From positions 1 to 64,000 of the forward strand of contig UCEY01000019.1 in NCBI GenBank assembly GCA_900471605.1: a stretch of 64,000 nt of DNA. Reading direction: 5' to 3'. A model generated the notes under the pieces. It saw nothing but the letters and a program-made list of their open reading frames with translations. It had not been told where the DNA came from and made no database searches. The position numbers and the translations under genes were made by a program. This document shows positions 47,381 to 56,335 of this stretch, one piece after another. The stretch's first letter is position 1, and every line of letters starts with the position of its first letter. The stretch comes from Hyphomicrobiales bacterium. GTDB taxonomy: Bacteria > Pseudomonadota > Alphaproteobacteria > Rhizobiales > Rhizobiaceae.

Positions 47381-48130
47381 TTGGATACGCTGACCGGACG
47401 TACCATCCAGGCGCTGAGAAGGCACATTGTCGAAGGTCGACTCGCAAAGGGCGAAAAGCTCGGATCGTTGAATGAGCTGTCTCAGCAGTTCAGTGTCAGC
47501 CGCACTGTCATCCGCGAGGCCGTCTCGGCGCTGCGTTCGGATGGGATCGTCGAAGCGCGCCACGGTGTCGGTGTCTTCGTCGGCGAGGTGCCTCAGGTTT
47601 CCCAAGACCCTGTAAACTACGACGCGGCCGAAATGCTCGCGCCGCTGACAAGGCTCAAGACATCATTCATGGACCTCCTCGAGTTGCGCATGGCCTTCGA
47701 GGTCCACGCGGCGGGGCTGGCGGCGGTCCGGCGTTCCTGGGCGCAGGAATCCAACATCTGGAACGCCGCGCGCCAGTTCGAGGCGTCCCTGGAGGATGAA
47801 ACAGCACTCGACCATCTCGACTTCGAGTTTCACCGGTCGATCGCAGAGGCAACCAACAACGGCGCCTTCATCGAATTCTTCAGCCTGATGAGCCTGAAGA
47901 TCCTGCCGCAGCCGGCATTCTCAAAACAACTCAACCCAGACCTGATCACTGCCGGCTACATCCAGAATACGGTCGTCGAGCATCGAGCCATCTGCGAGGC
48001 GATCAGTTCCGGAAATGCAGAAATTGCGCGCGAAGCCATGAGAGCGCACCTGAACCGCAGCCATTTGAGATACCGTGGCTTTGCGGATGGGAGCGCATCA
48101 CCTCTAAGTAACGTTGCCGATAACGACTGA
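47381..48130 (+). CDS. GntR-family (FadR subfamily) transcriptional regulator
   Basis: A 249-residue regulator that appears to start at TTG 47381-47383 (GAGGG four bases upstream), because the next codons give the normal family N-terminus. The HTH is at about 20-70 (KLGSLNELSQQFSVSRTVIR, then SDGIVEARHGVGVFVGE). A C-terminal FCD domain follows (LLELRMAFEVHAAGLAA, LDFEFHRSIAEATNN, VVEHRAICEAISSG). It is divergent from the ridA/ABC/hyuAB unit and probably controls it through the palindrome at 47074-47088. The start is the least certain part. Confidence 0.87.
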   Translation: MDTLTGRTIQALRRHIVEGRLAKGEKLGSLNELSQQFSVSRTVIREAVSALRSDGIVEARHGVGVFVGEVPQVSQDPVNYDAAEMLAPLTRLKTSFMDLLELRMAFEVHAAGLAAVRRSWAQESNIWNAARQFEASLEDETALDHLDFEFHRSIAEATNNGAFIEFFSLMSLKILPQPAFSKQLNPDLITAGYIQNTVVEHRAICEAISSGNAEIAREAMRAHLNRSHLRYRGFADGSASPLSNVADND

Positions 48131-48193
48131 GGCAACTACCGCTCCAGGAAAACCATAAATGGAGGTCGTCATCCACCGCCCCAGGATCAAGCC

Positions 48194-48225
48194 GAGCGAT
48201 TAGCGAAAAGAATCGCTTATCGCTC
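48194..48225. repeat. Inverted repeat between gntR-like gene and family-5 binding-protein gene
   Basis: GAGCGATTAGCG (48194-48205) and CGCTTATCGCTC (48214-48225) match at 11 of 12 positions across an eight-base A-rich loop. No T-run follows. It could be the end of the GntR transcript or an operator for the transporter gene starting at 48319. Confidence 0.45.
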
Positions 48226-48318
48226 AGGTGGGAAATTGTATTTCTATTGATTGGTCGTCGATGTTAGCTTTCAGCTGAAACCGGTCCGGCAATGGGAGGG
48301 ACCGGAGGGAGGACGACA

Positions 48319-49824
48319 ATGCGAAAGATCATCGCCGCCGCAATTATCGCGGCGGTTTCCACTGCAGCTTATGCTCCGGCGAAGGCCGAGGTTCCGAACG
48401 ACGCGCAAACTCTGGCACTGGCTGGACGCATCGACAACAATAGTTTCGATCGCGCGGCGCTCATGTTGGGCAATCAGGTCCAGTTCTGGCAACCCGTCTT
48501 CGATACCCTGATCATCGAAGCGCCGGACGGCAAATTTCTGCCTAATTTGGCGACCGCATGGAGCTACGACGATACGCAGACCGTGCTGACGATCAAGCTG
48601 CTCGATGGCGTCAAATTTACGGATGGGACCGCTTTCGACGCCGCGGCCGTAAAGGCGAACCTGGAATACCTGGCGGCTGGCACCGGTCAGAATGGCTACA
48701 TGGCCCGATCGATCGAGAACTACGAGATCGTATCGAGCACGGAAATCAAGCTTCGTCTCAAGGTGCCCGATCCGGCGCTGGTCGCCAACCTGTCCACTGT
48801 CGGCGGTGCGATTGCCAGTCCCGCGACCCTCGGAAAACCGGGCTCCGACGTCAACCCGGTGGGCAGTGGCCCCTATGTTTACGATGCCAAGACGTCGGTA
48901 CCCGGCAGCCAGTATGTCTACCGCCGCAATGAAAGCTATTGGAATAAGAACGCATTTCCGTTCAATCAGGTGACCATCGCGCCGATCAACGACGACGTTG
49001 CGCGTATCAATGCCGTTCTGTCGGGCCAGGCAGATGCAACGATCGCCAATACCCGCTCGATGGCGCAGGCGAAGTCGGCTGGCTTGAAGGTTCATAAGGC
49101 GGATGTGAACTGGATCGGCCTCATTCTCGCCGACCGCGCGGGAAAGATCACGCCAGCCCTTGCCGACGTGCGTGTCCGCCAGGCCCTGAACATGGCCTTC
49201 GATACCAAGTCCATCATGAAATATATCGAGCTTGAAAACGGCAAGCTGACCGATCAGATTTTTCCCGACACAAGCTTGGCATACGAGCCCGCCCTCGATG
49301 ATCATTACAAATACGATCCCAAGCGGGCAAAGCAGCTTCTCGCGGAAGCAGGTTATGAGAAGGGTTTCACGCTGGTTCTGCCGAATATCCTCCCCTTTGC
49401 GGCCTTCTATCCGGTCGTCCAGCAGCAGCTGGCCGATATCGGGATTACCGTCAAGCTCGAGAACCTGCCGCCCGGAAGTGCGCTCCCCTTGCTGCGTTCC
49501 GCCAAATTTTCCGCCTATGTCTTCACTTTTGGATCCGGCGATGCATGGACGGATATTCAACAGCATATCGCGCCGGACGCAGCATGGAACGCTTTTCACA
49601 GCAGCGATCCAGTTCTCACGGAGTTGATCAAGACCGCCCAATACGCGGCCGGCGATAACCAGAAAAAGGCGTTCCAGGCCGTCAACCGCTATGTCGTCGA
49701 AAATGCCTGGTTCGTGCCCTGGTATCGCCAGTTCTCCGTTTACCTGACGGCCGCGAACGTCGATGTCGACATGCAGCTGCACAGCGTTGCGCCGTCGATT
49801 CGCGATTACAGGCCCGCGAAATAG
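48319..49824 (+). CDS. ABC transporter substrate-binding protein, family 5 (peptide/nickel/oligosaccharide type)
   Basis: A 501-residue periplasmic protein. ATG 48319-48321 has GGAGGGAGG upstream. Signal peptide MRKIIAAAIIAAVSTAAYAP is cleaved near AKA-E. Family-5 landmarks are FDTLIIEAPDGKFLPNLATA, VGSGPYVYDAKTSVPGSQYV, ADVRVRQALNMAFDTKSI and YDPKRAKQLLAEAGY. Some family-5 proteins bind peptides and others bind oligosaccharides; the sulfatases and GH3 enzyme downstream favour a glycan ligand. Unusually, the permeases are not next: a terminator and an opposite-strand LysR gene intervene. Confidence 0.92.
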   Translation: MRKIIAAAIIAAVSTAAYAPAKAEVPNDAQTLALAGRIDNNSFDRAALMLGNQVQFWQPVFDTLIIEAPDGKFLPNLATAWSYDDTQTVLTIKLLDGVKFTDGTAFDAAAVKANLEYLAAGTGQNGYMARSIENYEIVSSTEIKLRLKVPDPALVANLSTVGGAIASPATLGKPGSDVNPVGSGPYVYDAKTSVPGSQYVYRRNESYWNKNAFPFNQVTIAPINDDVARINAVLSGQADATIANTRSMAQAKSAGLKVHKADVNWIGLILADRAGKITPALADVRVRQALNMAFDTKSIMKYIELENGKLTDQIFPDTSLAYEPALDDHYKYDPKRAKQLLAEAGYEKGFTLVLPNILPFAAFYPVVQQQLADIGITVKLENLPPGSALPLLRSAKFSAYVFTFGSGDAWTDIQQHIAPDAAWNAFHSSDPVLTELIKTAQYAAGDNQKKAFQAVNRYVVENAWFVPWYRQFSVYLTAANVDVDMQLHSVAPSIRDYRPAK

Positions 49825-49885
49825 GCACGAGGCGAGATCCGGAGTTGCAATTCGAATTCGCTGACCCCGATCCGATATAACCTGC

Positions 49886-49920
49886 AAAGGTCTGGACTGA
49901 GATACGGTCCAGACCTTTTT
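49886..49920 (+). terminator. Strong rho-independent terminator
   Basis: AAAGGTCTGGAC (49886-49897) pairs perfectly with GTCCAGACCTTT (49907-49918) across a nine-base loop, and the stem runs into TTTTT (49916-49920). It lies between the convergent ends of the binding-protein gene and the LysR gene, so it ends the binding-protein transcript and may act in the reverse direction as well. Confidence 0.92.
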
Positions 49921-49966
49921 GCGTGATTGGGCATCGGGCCGCTGAGCGGCCCAATGGCGTTGAAAG

Positions 49967-50896
49967 CTACGCAGGAAGCGTCTGATTTTCAAAGCGCCGC
50001 CGGCACATGTCCAGAAAATCCGTGATGAACACCCAGTCGGCCAGCTCCTCGCGATGCACCAGGCCGAGAGGAATACGCCTGCGCCTCAATTCCACCGGCA
50101 GAGGCAACACCCGTGGCTGAGCGACGGCGCCAATCGCAAGATCCGACAGCACGCAGAGGCTGTCGCTTCTCTGAAGCATCGTCAGGACGGTCAGCAGGTT
50201 GCCGCTCTTCAGCCAGATATCCGGATCCCGGCCCAGCCTGTCGGAAATCCAGTAATGAGACCTGTCGTCATAAAGCGCCATCTCGTTGTAGACGATCCAG
50301 GGATAATCCAGCAGGCACTGCTCCGATTTCGGGTCGTCGGGACGCAATCGCTCAAAGGCCGGATGCCCCTCTCGAGCGGCGATTTGCACGATGAGATCTG
50401 TAAGCCAATGATATTTTAAGTGCGGATGCTGGCGGCTGTCGATGCGAACGCCGCCCAGCACCACGTCCAGACGACCTTCGTCCAAATCAGCCAACTCCTG
50501 CCCCTCGCGAAGCGCGATGACCTCCAGCAGCACTTTCGGATGTCGCTGCTTCATCTCCATGAAAACGGGTGCAAGAATGCCCGAACGCCAGATCGGTCCG
50601 ACGCCGATCTTCAGCGATGCGCGCGTATCGCCGTCGCCGGACTGCAATTCGAGTTCAGCAAGTTCCCAGTGCCGGATCATCCGCCGGGAGGTGTTCAGAA
50701 CCCTCTCGCCAAACGGCGTCGGACGCACACCGCGCGCATGGCGCTCAAGCAGTTCGCGCCCGAAGCTTGCTTCCAAAAGCGCCAGCGAGCGAGATAGCGC
50801 AGGCTGGGTGAGTTTCAGGCGTTCGCTGGCCTTGCGGAGACTTCCCTCCTCCGCAATCGCCTGGAACCGGAACAAGTGTGTGAACTGGTCGAGCAT
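49967..50896 (-). CDS. LysR-family transcriptional regulator
   Basis: A 309-residue regulator. The N-terminal winged HTH is typical (FQAIAEEGSLRKASERLKLT, QPALSRSLALLEASFGRELL), and a two-lobe effector domain follows. It is inserted on the opposite strand between the binding-protein gene and its permeases and diverges from the permease operon. LysR proteins usually bind between themselves and the divergent target, and an inverted repeat of suitable geometry is present at 50927-50951. Confidence 0.93.
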   Translation of the reverse strand: MLDQFTHLFRFQAIAEEGSLRKASERLKLTQPALSRSLALLEASFGRELLERHARGVRPTPFGERVLNTSRRMIRHWELAELELQSGDGDTRASLKIGVGPIWRSGILAPVFMEMKQRHPKVLLEVIALREGQELADLDEGRLDVVLGGVRIDSRQHPHLKYHWLTDLIVQIAAREGHPAFERLRPDDPKSEQCLLDYPWIVYNEMALYDDRSHYWISDRLGRDPDIWLKSGNLLTVLTMLQRSDSLCVLSDLAIGAVAQPRVLPLPVELRRRRIPLGLVHREELADWVFITDFLDMCRRRFENQTLPA

Positions 50897-50926
50897 TGGA
50901 GTGATAAGATCCCGTGATAGCTGAGA

Positions 50927-50951
50927 GATGAAATTGCATTATATTTTCATC
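50927..50951. promoter_or_regulatory. Candidate LysR-binding box
   Basis: GATGAAA (50927-50933) and TTTCATC (50945-50951) form a perfect inverted repeat separated by 11 AT-rich bases, the spacing known for T-N11-A LysR boxes. It lies in the 125-base divergent region between the LysR start (50896) and the permease start (51022). Confidence 0.55.
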
Positions 50952-51021
50952 GCCGGCTTTGGTAAATCCCTGGAGATGAGGAGCCGTGTTAAGGCGGCAA
51001 ACGGCCTTGGGAGGGCCGGCC

Positions 51022-51963
51022 ATGATCAAATATCTGTTGCGACGCCTCGCATTTGGCGTTGTGTTGGTCGTCGTTGTCTCGACCTTGACATTTTTCCTGG
51101 TTTTCAGCGGCGGAGAGCGTGTCGCGGCCAATATTCTGGGCGATAGCGCTTCCAGTGCCGACATTGCGGCGCTGACCCACAAGCTTGGCGCGGACAGGCC
51201 TTTGCTCGTTCAATACGGGGAGTGGATCACCAAGGCGGCCCATGGCGACCTCGGTTCCGCCTGGACGACGACGGGTTCGGTCACCGAAATCCTGTGGCGG
51301 CGAGTGCCGGTGACCTTGTCGATTGTGGGGACTGCCGTCCTGATGATGACGGCGATTTCGGCCGTCCTCGGCATCACGGCCGCAGTGCTCGGGGGATGGG
51401 CGGATCGCCTTATCCAGGTGGTCAGCGTGATCGGTTTCGCGGTGCCGAACTTCTGGCTGGGCCTTCTGCTGATCATCGTCTTCGCGCTTGATCTGAGGTG
51501 GCTGCCAGCCACGGGATATGTGACATTCGCATCGTCACCGGCCGCTTGGATCACGTCGTTGGTGCTTCCAGTGACGGCGCTCGTCTTGTCGGGTATCGCT
51601 TCGGCGTCGCAACAGATGCGCGGTGCGGTTATCGATGCGCTGGCCCAGGACTATGTCCGTACGCTGAGCGCCCGCGGTATAGGCCCGGCCTCGATCCTTT
51701 ATCGCCACGCGCTTCGAAACGCCATGCCGGCGGCCCTGACGGTGCTCTCGGTGCAGTTCATCGCGCTTCTTGGCGGCGCGGCCATCATCGAGCGCGTGTT
51801 CGCCATTCCAGGCCTCGGCGAATTGACGGTTCGCTCCGCGATCGTCGGCGACGTCCCGGTGCTGATGGGGGTCGTCCTGACCATGATCGTCGTGGTGGTC
51901 ATCGTGAACATCGTCATTGATATCATCAATGCCTGGGTCAATCCTAAGGTGCGCCTGTCATGA
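51022..51963 (+). CDS. ABC transporter permease, DppB type
   Basis: A 313-residue inner-membrane permease. ATG 51022-51024 has GGGAGG seven bases upstream and starts the classic MIKYLLRRLAFGVVLVVVVS. Family landmarks are WITKAAHGDLGSAW, YVRTLSARGIGPASILYRHA and ERVFAIPGLGELTVRSAIVG. It overlaps the next gene by four bases and pairs with its permease half. Confidence 0.93.
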   Translation: MIKYLLRRLAFGVVLVVVVSTLTFFLVFSGGERVAANILGDSASSADIAALTHKLGADRPLLVQYGEWITKAAHGDLGSAWTTTGSVTEILWRRVPVTLSIVGTAVLMMTAISAVLGITAAVLGGWADRLIQVVSVIGFAVPNFWLGLLLIIVFALDLRWLPATGYVTFASSPAAWITSLVLPVTALVLSGIASASQQMRGAVIDALAQDYVRTLSARGIGPASILYRHALRNAMPAALTVLSVQFIALLGGAAIIERVFAIPGLGELTVRSAIVGDVPVLMGVVLTMIVVVVIVNIVIDIINAWVNPKVRLS

Positions 51964-53705
51964 ACTCTTCGATCGCTCCGGCCGTGCGCGAGCGCACATC
52001 TCTCGTGCGTTCCGTTCTGGCCAATCCCACCGGCCTCGTGGCCTCCGTCATCCTGCTTTCCCTGGCCCTGGTCATCATATTCGCCCCGGCGATCGCGCCT
52101 TTCGATCCCGTGAAGGTGCAGGTCTTCAAGGTCAATGCACCGCCGGATGCGGAGTTTCTCCTGGGCGGCGACGGCTCCGGACGCGACATCCTGTCTCGGC
52201 TGATCTACGGCGCACGCAACACGGTCCTTGGAGCCTTGATCGCCGTCAGCGTCGCCGGCACGCTGGGCGTGACGACGGGACTGTTCGCCGGATATTACGG
52301 ACGCCTGATCGATACGATCGCAAGTTGGATATCCAATGGCCTCATGGCATTGCCGGCCATTATCGTGCTGCTCGCCTTCTTCCAGGCTTTGGGCTCTTCG
52401 ATCTACATGTCGATGGCGGTTTTCGGCGTCATGCTCTCGCCGGGCTTCTTTCGACTGACGCGCAATCTCGTGCAGGGTGTCAAACACGAGCTTTATATAG
52501 ACGCGGCGCGCGTCTCCGGGCTCAGCGATTTGCGCATCATTACACAGCACATCCTCCTGGTCATCCGTGCGCCGGTGGTCATCCAGGTATCGATCGTGTC
52601 CGGCATCGCCATTGTGATCCAGGCCGGTCTGGAATTCCTGGGCCTCGGAGACGCCTCGCTGCCGACCTGGGGTGGCATGCTGCAGAACGCGTTCGACAAT
52701 CTCTATACCGCCCCCCTTTCGGCATTCTCGTCGGGCCTTGCGATCTCGCTGACCGTTGCCTCGCTTGTCCTTCTAGCCAATGCGATCCGCGACCGGATGC
52801 AGCGCGGCGACGCTCCGCAACGGTTGCGTCATCTGAAGGTCCCCGTCCCCTCGACGAGCGCCCCGGCGCCCGCAAGCGCCGACATACTGCTCGAGATCCG
52901 TGACCTCGTCGTCGGCTATCCGGGTCGCGACGGATGGGTCAACGTGGTCAATGGCGTGTCGCTGAGCTTGAAGCGTGGCGAAATCTTCGGACTTGTCGGA
53001 GAAAGCGGCTCGGGCAAGACGCAGACGGCGTTTGCCGTGCTCGGCCTTCTCTCGGCAGGGGGCCGCATCCTCTCCGGCTCGATCTATTTCGATGGCCAAG
53101 ATCTGACGCGCGCCTCCCCGTCGGAGATGCGTCGTCTGCGCGGCCGTCACATCGCCTACGTGCCGCAGGAACCGATGTCCAATCTCGACCCGTCTTTCCG
53201 CATCGGCTACCAGCTTGTCGAGCCGATGATGAAGGTTCTCGGCATATCGCGGGCGCAAGCCCGGAAGCGCGCCTTGGAACTTCTCGGACATGTCGGCCTT
53301 GCGGATCCCGAACGCGTCTTCAAATCGTACCCGCACCAGATTTCGGGCGGCATGGCGCAACGTGTCCTGATAGCCGGCGCGGTTGCCTGCAAACCCGACC
53401 TGCTGATCGCCGACGAGCCGACGACCGCTCTCGACGTAACGGTGCAGGCCGAAGTTCTCGATCTTCTGCGCAATCTCCAGGCGGAATACGGCATGTCGAT
53501 CATCATCGTCACGCATAACTTCGGTGTCGTGGCAGACATGTGCGATATGGTGGCGGTGATGCGCAACGGCGCCGTCGTCGAGACCAACGCGGCGAGGGAG
53601 CTGTTTGCCGCGCCGCAACACGAATACACCAAGATGCTGCTGGACTCCGTGCTGGAAGACTCGAAGCCTCGCACCTATTCCGCACCACAGGAGGAACTCG
53701 TATGA
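51960..53705 (+). CDS. Fused ABC transporter permease (DppC type) and ATP-binding protein (DppD type)
   Basis: A 581-residue two-domain protein. Residues about 1-275 are a DppC-like permease (LLGGDGSGRDILSRLIYGAR, YIDAARVSGLSDLRII, LEFLGLGDASLPTWGGML). After a Pro/Ala-rich linker (about 290-308), an ATPase domain follows with Walker A GESGSGKT (near 347), Q-loop VPQEPMSNLDP, signature ISGGMAQRVLIAGAV, Walker B LLIADEPTTALDVT and H-loop VTHNFGVVADM. Permease/ATPase fusions are a known variant in this transporter family. It overlaps both neighbours by four bases. Confidence 0.93.
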   Translation: MNSSIAPAVRERTSLVRSVLANPTGLVASVILLSLALVIIFAPAIAPFDPVKVQVFKVNAPPDAEFLLGGDGSGRDILSRLIYGARNTVLGALIAVSVAGTLGVTTGLFAGYYGRLIDTIASWISNGLMALPAIIVLLAFFQALGSSIYMSMAVFGVMLSPGFFRLTRNLVQGVKHELYIDAARVSGLSDLRIITQHILLVIRAPVVIQVSIVSGIAIVIQAGLEFLGLGDASLPTWGGMLQNAFDNLYTAPLSAFSSGLAISLTVASLVLLANAIRDRMQRGDAPQRLRHLKVPVPSTSAPAPASADILLEIRDLVVGYPGRDGWVNVVNGVSLSLKRGEIFGLVGESGSGKTQTAFAVLGLLSAGGRILSGSIYFDGQDLTRASPSEMRRLRGRHIAYVPQEPMSNLDPSFRIGYQLVEPMMKVLGISRAQARKRALELLGHVGLADPERVFKSYPHQISGGMAQRVLIAGAVACKPDLLIADEPTTALDVTVQAEVLDLLRNLQAEYGMSIIIVTHNFGVVADMCDMVAVMRNGAVVETNAARELFAAPQHEYTKMLLDSVLEDSKPRTYSAPQEELV

Positions 53706-54517
53706 GTAGCAATGTTCTCCTGGATTGTCAGGCGGTCAACACGCGCTTTGGAAGTCTCCACGTCTTGAAGGACGTCAGCTTCGATATCCGCCCCGGCGAG
53801 ACGGTCGGGCTGGTTGGCGAAAGCGGTTCAGGCAAGACGACGATAGGCCGCGCGATCCTGGGCATCGGACCTGTGACGTCAGGACGGATCGTGTTCAAGG
53901 GCGTTGACATCGCCGGCCAGTCACCTCGTGAGCGTAAGGGCGACGCCACCCGGATCCAGGCCGTATTTCAGGATCCCTACACGTCCCTGAATCCGTCGAT
54001 GACGGTCGAGGATTGCCTGGTCGAGCCGATGGTGGCACGCGGCATTGCAGGCCTGCAGGAAGCGCGCGGACGGGTTCGCGCCCTGCTCGACCAGGTCGCG
54101 CTTCCGGCGGACGCGGCCCAACGCTTCCCACGCGAGTTTTCGGGAGGCCAGCGCCAACGCGTCGCTATTGCCCGTGCGCTGGCTTTGTCCCCGAAGCTCA
54201 TCGTCTGCGACGAGCCGGTCTCGGCGCTTGATCTCTCGACGCAAGCTCGGGTTCTGGAGCTCTTTATCGACCTGCAGCAACGGACGGGTGTCGCCTATTT
54301 GTTCATTTCCCACGACCTTGCCGTGGTCCGGCATCTCGCCCACCGCGTCGCAGTCATGCGCGCCGGCGGGATCGTGGAATTCGGCGATTGCGATCAGGTG
54401 ACCGCCAGACCGTCGCATCCCTATACGCAACGGTTGCTGCTTGCCGCGCCTGTGGCCGACCCGGTCCGTCAGGCCGAGCGGCGTGCCCAGTTCAAATCAC
54501 TGGTCGCCGGAGTCTGA
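53702..54517 (+). CDS. ABC transporter ATP-binding protein, DppF/OppF type
   Basis: A 271-residue ATPase. ATG 53702-53704 overlaps the previous stop (ATGA) and starts MSSNVLLDCQAVNTRFG. Walker A GESGSGKTT, Q-loop VFQDPYTSLNPSMTV, signature [17 protein letters not shown], Walker B LIVCDEPVSALDLSTQ and H-loop ISHDLAVVRHLAHRV are complete. It forms the second nucleotide-binding site with the ATPase half of the fusion protein. The first sulfatase gene starts one base after its stop. Confidence 0.94.
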   Translation: MSSNVLLDCQAVNTRFGSLHVLKDVSFDIRPGETVGLVGESGSGKTTIGRAILGIGPVTSGRIVFKGVDIAGQSPRERKGDATRIQAVFQDPYTSLNPSMTVEDCLVEPMVARGIAGLQEARGRVRALLDQVALPADAAQRFPREFSGGQRQRVAIARALALSPKLIVCDEPVSALDLSTQARVLELFIDLQQRTGVAYLFISHDLAVVRHLAHRVAVMRAGGIVEFGDCDQVTARPSHPYTQRLLLAAPVADPVRQAERRAQFKSLVAGV

Positions 54518-54518
54518 A

Positions 54519-56297
54519 ATGCGTGCCATCATCGTCATGTTCGACAGTCTCAACCGGCACATGCTGCCGGCCTACGGCGCAAAGAACGACAATCTTCGCA
54601 ATTTCGCGCGGCTGGCCTCCCGCAGCGTGATATTCGATACGTGTTATGCAGGCTCCATGCCCTGTATGCCCGCGCGGCGGGAATTGCACACGGGGCGCTA
54701 CAATTTTCTCCATCGCTCATGGAGCCCGCTTGAACCGTTCGACGACAGCGTGCCGGAGATTTTGAAGAGGGCGGGGGTCTATACCCATCTCATCACGGAT
54801 CATCAGCACTATTGGGAAGACGGCGGCGCTACCTATCATAATCGCTACGCTTCGTATGAGTTCATTCGTGGACAGGAAGGCGACCTCTGGAAAGGTGATG
54901 TCGCGGCGGCCGATCCGTCGAGGCTGGCTGATATCGGCTATAGGATGCGCGCGCAGGACGGTGTCAATCGCTCCAGAATGAGGGATGAGGCCGGCCACCC
55001 GCAAACAGGTGTTTTCGAGGCCGGTCTGGAGTTCATCGAGACGAATGCCGGCTCGGACAGCTGGATGGTACAGATCGAAAGTTTCGATCCGCACGAGCCC
55101 TTTTACTCGACCGAGCGCCACAAGGCGCTTTACGCCGATCCTGAAGGCGGCGACCCATCCTTCGACTGGCCACCCTATGCACGGGTGACCGAAGATGCCG
55201 CCACGGAAGATGTCGCCCGCAATCGCTATCTATCACTGCTGGCCATGTGCGACGAAAACCTCGGACGTGTCATGGATCTGATGGACCTGCACGACATGTG
55301 GGGCGACACGGCCCTGATCGTCTGCACGGACCACGGGTACATGCTTGGCGAAAAGGGTTGGTGGGGAAAGAATATCCAGCCCTGGTACGACGAAACGATC
55401 CACACGCCGCTCTTTATTTGGGATCCCCGCGCCGGCCATGCGGGTGAACGGCGCCAGGCGCTGGTCCAGACCATCGACTTCGCCCCCACTCTGCTCGATC
55501 TTTTCGGCATCGCTCCTACGCCACACATGCAGGGCCGGCCGCTGGCGCCGGTCCTTGCTGCAGATGCGACACTGCGCGAGGGCGCGCTGTTTGGCTCGCA
55601 TGGCAGCCATGTCAGCGTCACCGACGGTCGCTATGTCTACATGCGGGGCCCTGCAACGCGGGAAAACGGGCCACTCTTCGAATATACACTGATGCCAATG
55701 CACATGCGCGCGATGGTCGCGCCCAACGTGCTTGAGAAGGCCGAACTGATCCCGCCGCTTAGCTTCACGAAGGGTGCGCCTGTCCTGAAATTTCCGGCCT
55801 GGACCGTCAGCAATCCCTGGTCCTATGGCACGCTCCTATTCGATCTGGCCGTCGACCCCGGGCAGGAGCATCTGATCGCGGACGATGCGCTCGAACTCCG
55901 AATGGCCAAGTTACTGGTCACGCTCATGCGGGAAAGCGATGCGCCTGGCGAGCAATTCGATCGGTTGGGACTGCCGCGCGAAGGTGAAGTCGGCTCGCAG
56001 CACCTGCTGGTGCGAGAGCAGATCCGGCAAGCGGAGTCGGCCCGCAATCCGGCCGTCCGTCGTGACTGCTTCCCGCTCAATTCCGTCCTCAGGACCAAAT
56101 CGGTTGGTGCGCTTCTGACCGATCCCGCCATGAAAGCACTGCTTTGCGCCCGCTTTCCGCTTCTTTCGAACCCGGCGACCCGCCAGTATGTGGGCCACAA
56201 GACGATCGTTGAAATTGCCGGCATGCAGTCGGGGGTCGGCGTTGGCGATCTTTCGGAGCTGGAAACGGCAATTGCGAAAATCGCGGGAAACGAGTGA
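54519..56297 (+). CDS. Type I sulfatase (formylglycine-dependent)
   Basis: A 592-residue hydrolase. The open frame begins upstream, but ATG 54519-54521 directly follows the ATPase stop and starts the family N-terminus MRAIIVMFDSLNRHML (metal Asp D9). The active-site CxPxR motif is C49-M-P-A-R53, where Cys is converted to formylglycine, followed by ELHTGRYNF. LIVCTDHGYMLGEKGWWGKN carries the second metal-ligand group. No signal peptide is seen, so it acts in the cytoplasm after uptake. It should remove a sulfate ester from the imported sugar. Confidence 0.92.
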   Translation: MRAIIVMFDSLNRHMLPAYGAKNDNLRNFARLASRSVIFDTCYAGSMPCMPARRELHTGRYNFLHRSWSPLEPFDDSVPEILKRAGVYTHLITDHQHYWEDGGATYHNRYASYEFIRGQEGDLWKGDVAAADPSRLADIGYRMRAQDGVNRSRMRDEAGHPQTGVFEAGLEFIETNAGSDSWMVQIESFDPHEPFYSTERHKALYADPEGGDPSFDWPPYARVTEDAATEDVARNRYLSLLAMCDENLGRVMDLMDLHDMWGDTALIVCTDHGYMLGEKGWWGKNIQPWYDETIHTPLFIWDPRAGHAGERRQALVQTIDFAPTLLDLFGIAPTPHMQGRPLAPVLAADATLREGALFGSHGSHVSVTDGRYVYMRGPATRENGPLFEYTLMPMHMRAMVAPNVLEKAELIPPLSFTKGAPVLKFPAWTVSNPWSYGTLLFDLAVDPGQEHLIADDALELRMAKLLVTLMRESDAPGEQFDRLGLPREGEVGSQHLLVREQIRQAESARNPAVRRDCFPLNSVLRTKSVGALLTDPAMKALLCARFPLLSNPATRQYVGHKTIVEIAGMQSGVGVGDLSELETAIAKIAGNE

Positions 56298-56335
56298 TGC
56301 CGAACTTGGCTTTCTGCTTCTTCGAAGGTTGAACC

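Noticed and set aside
48271-49992. 573-codon minus-strand open frame
   Set aside because: Antisense to the family-5 binding-protein gene, whose signal peptide, motifs and terminator are clear; the antisense frame runs through the terminator and has no recognisable domain.
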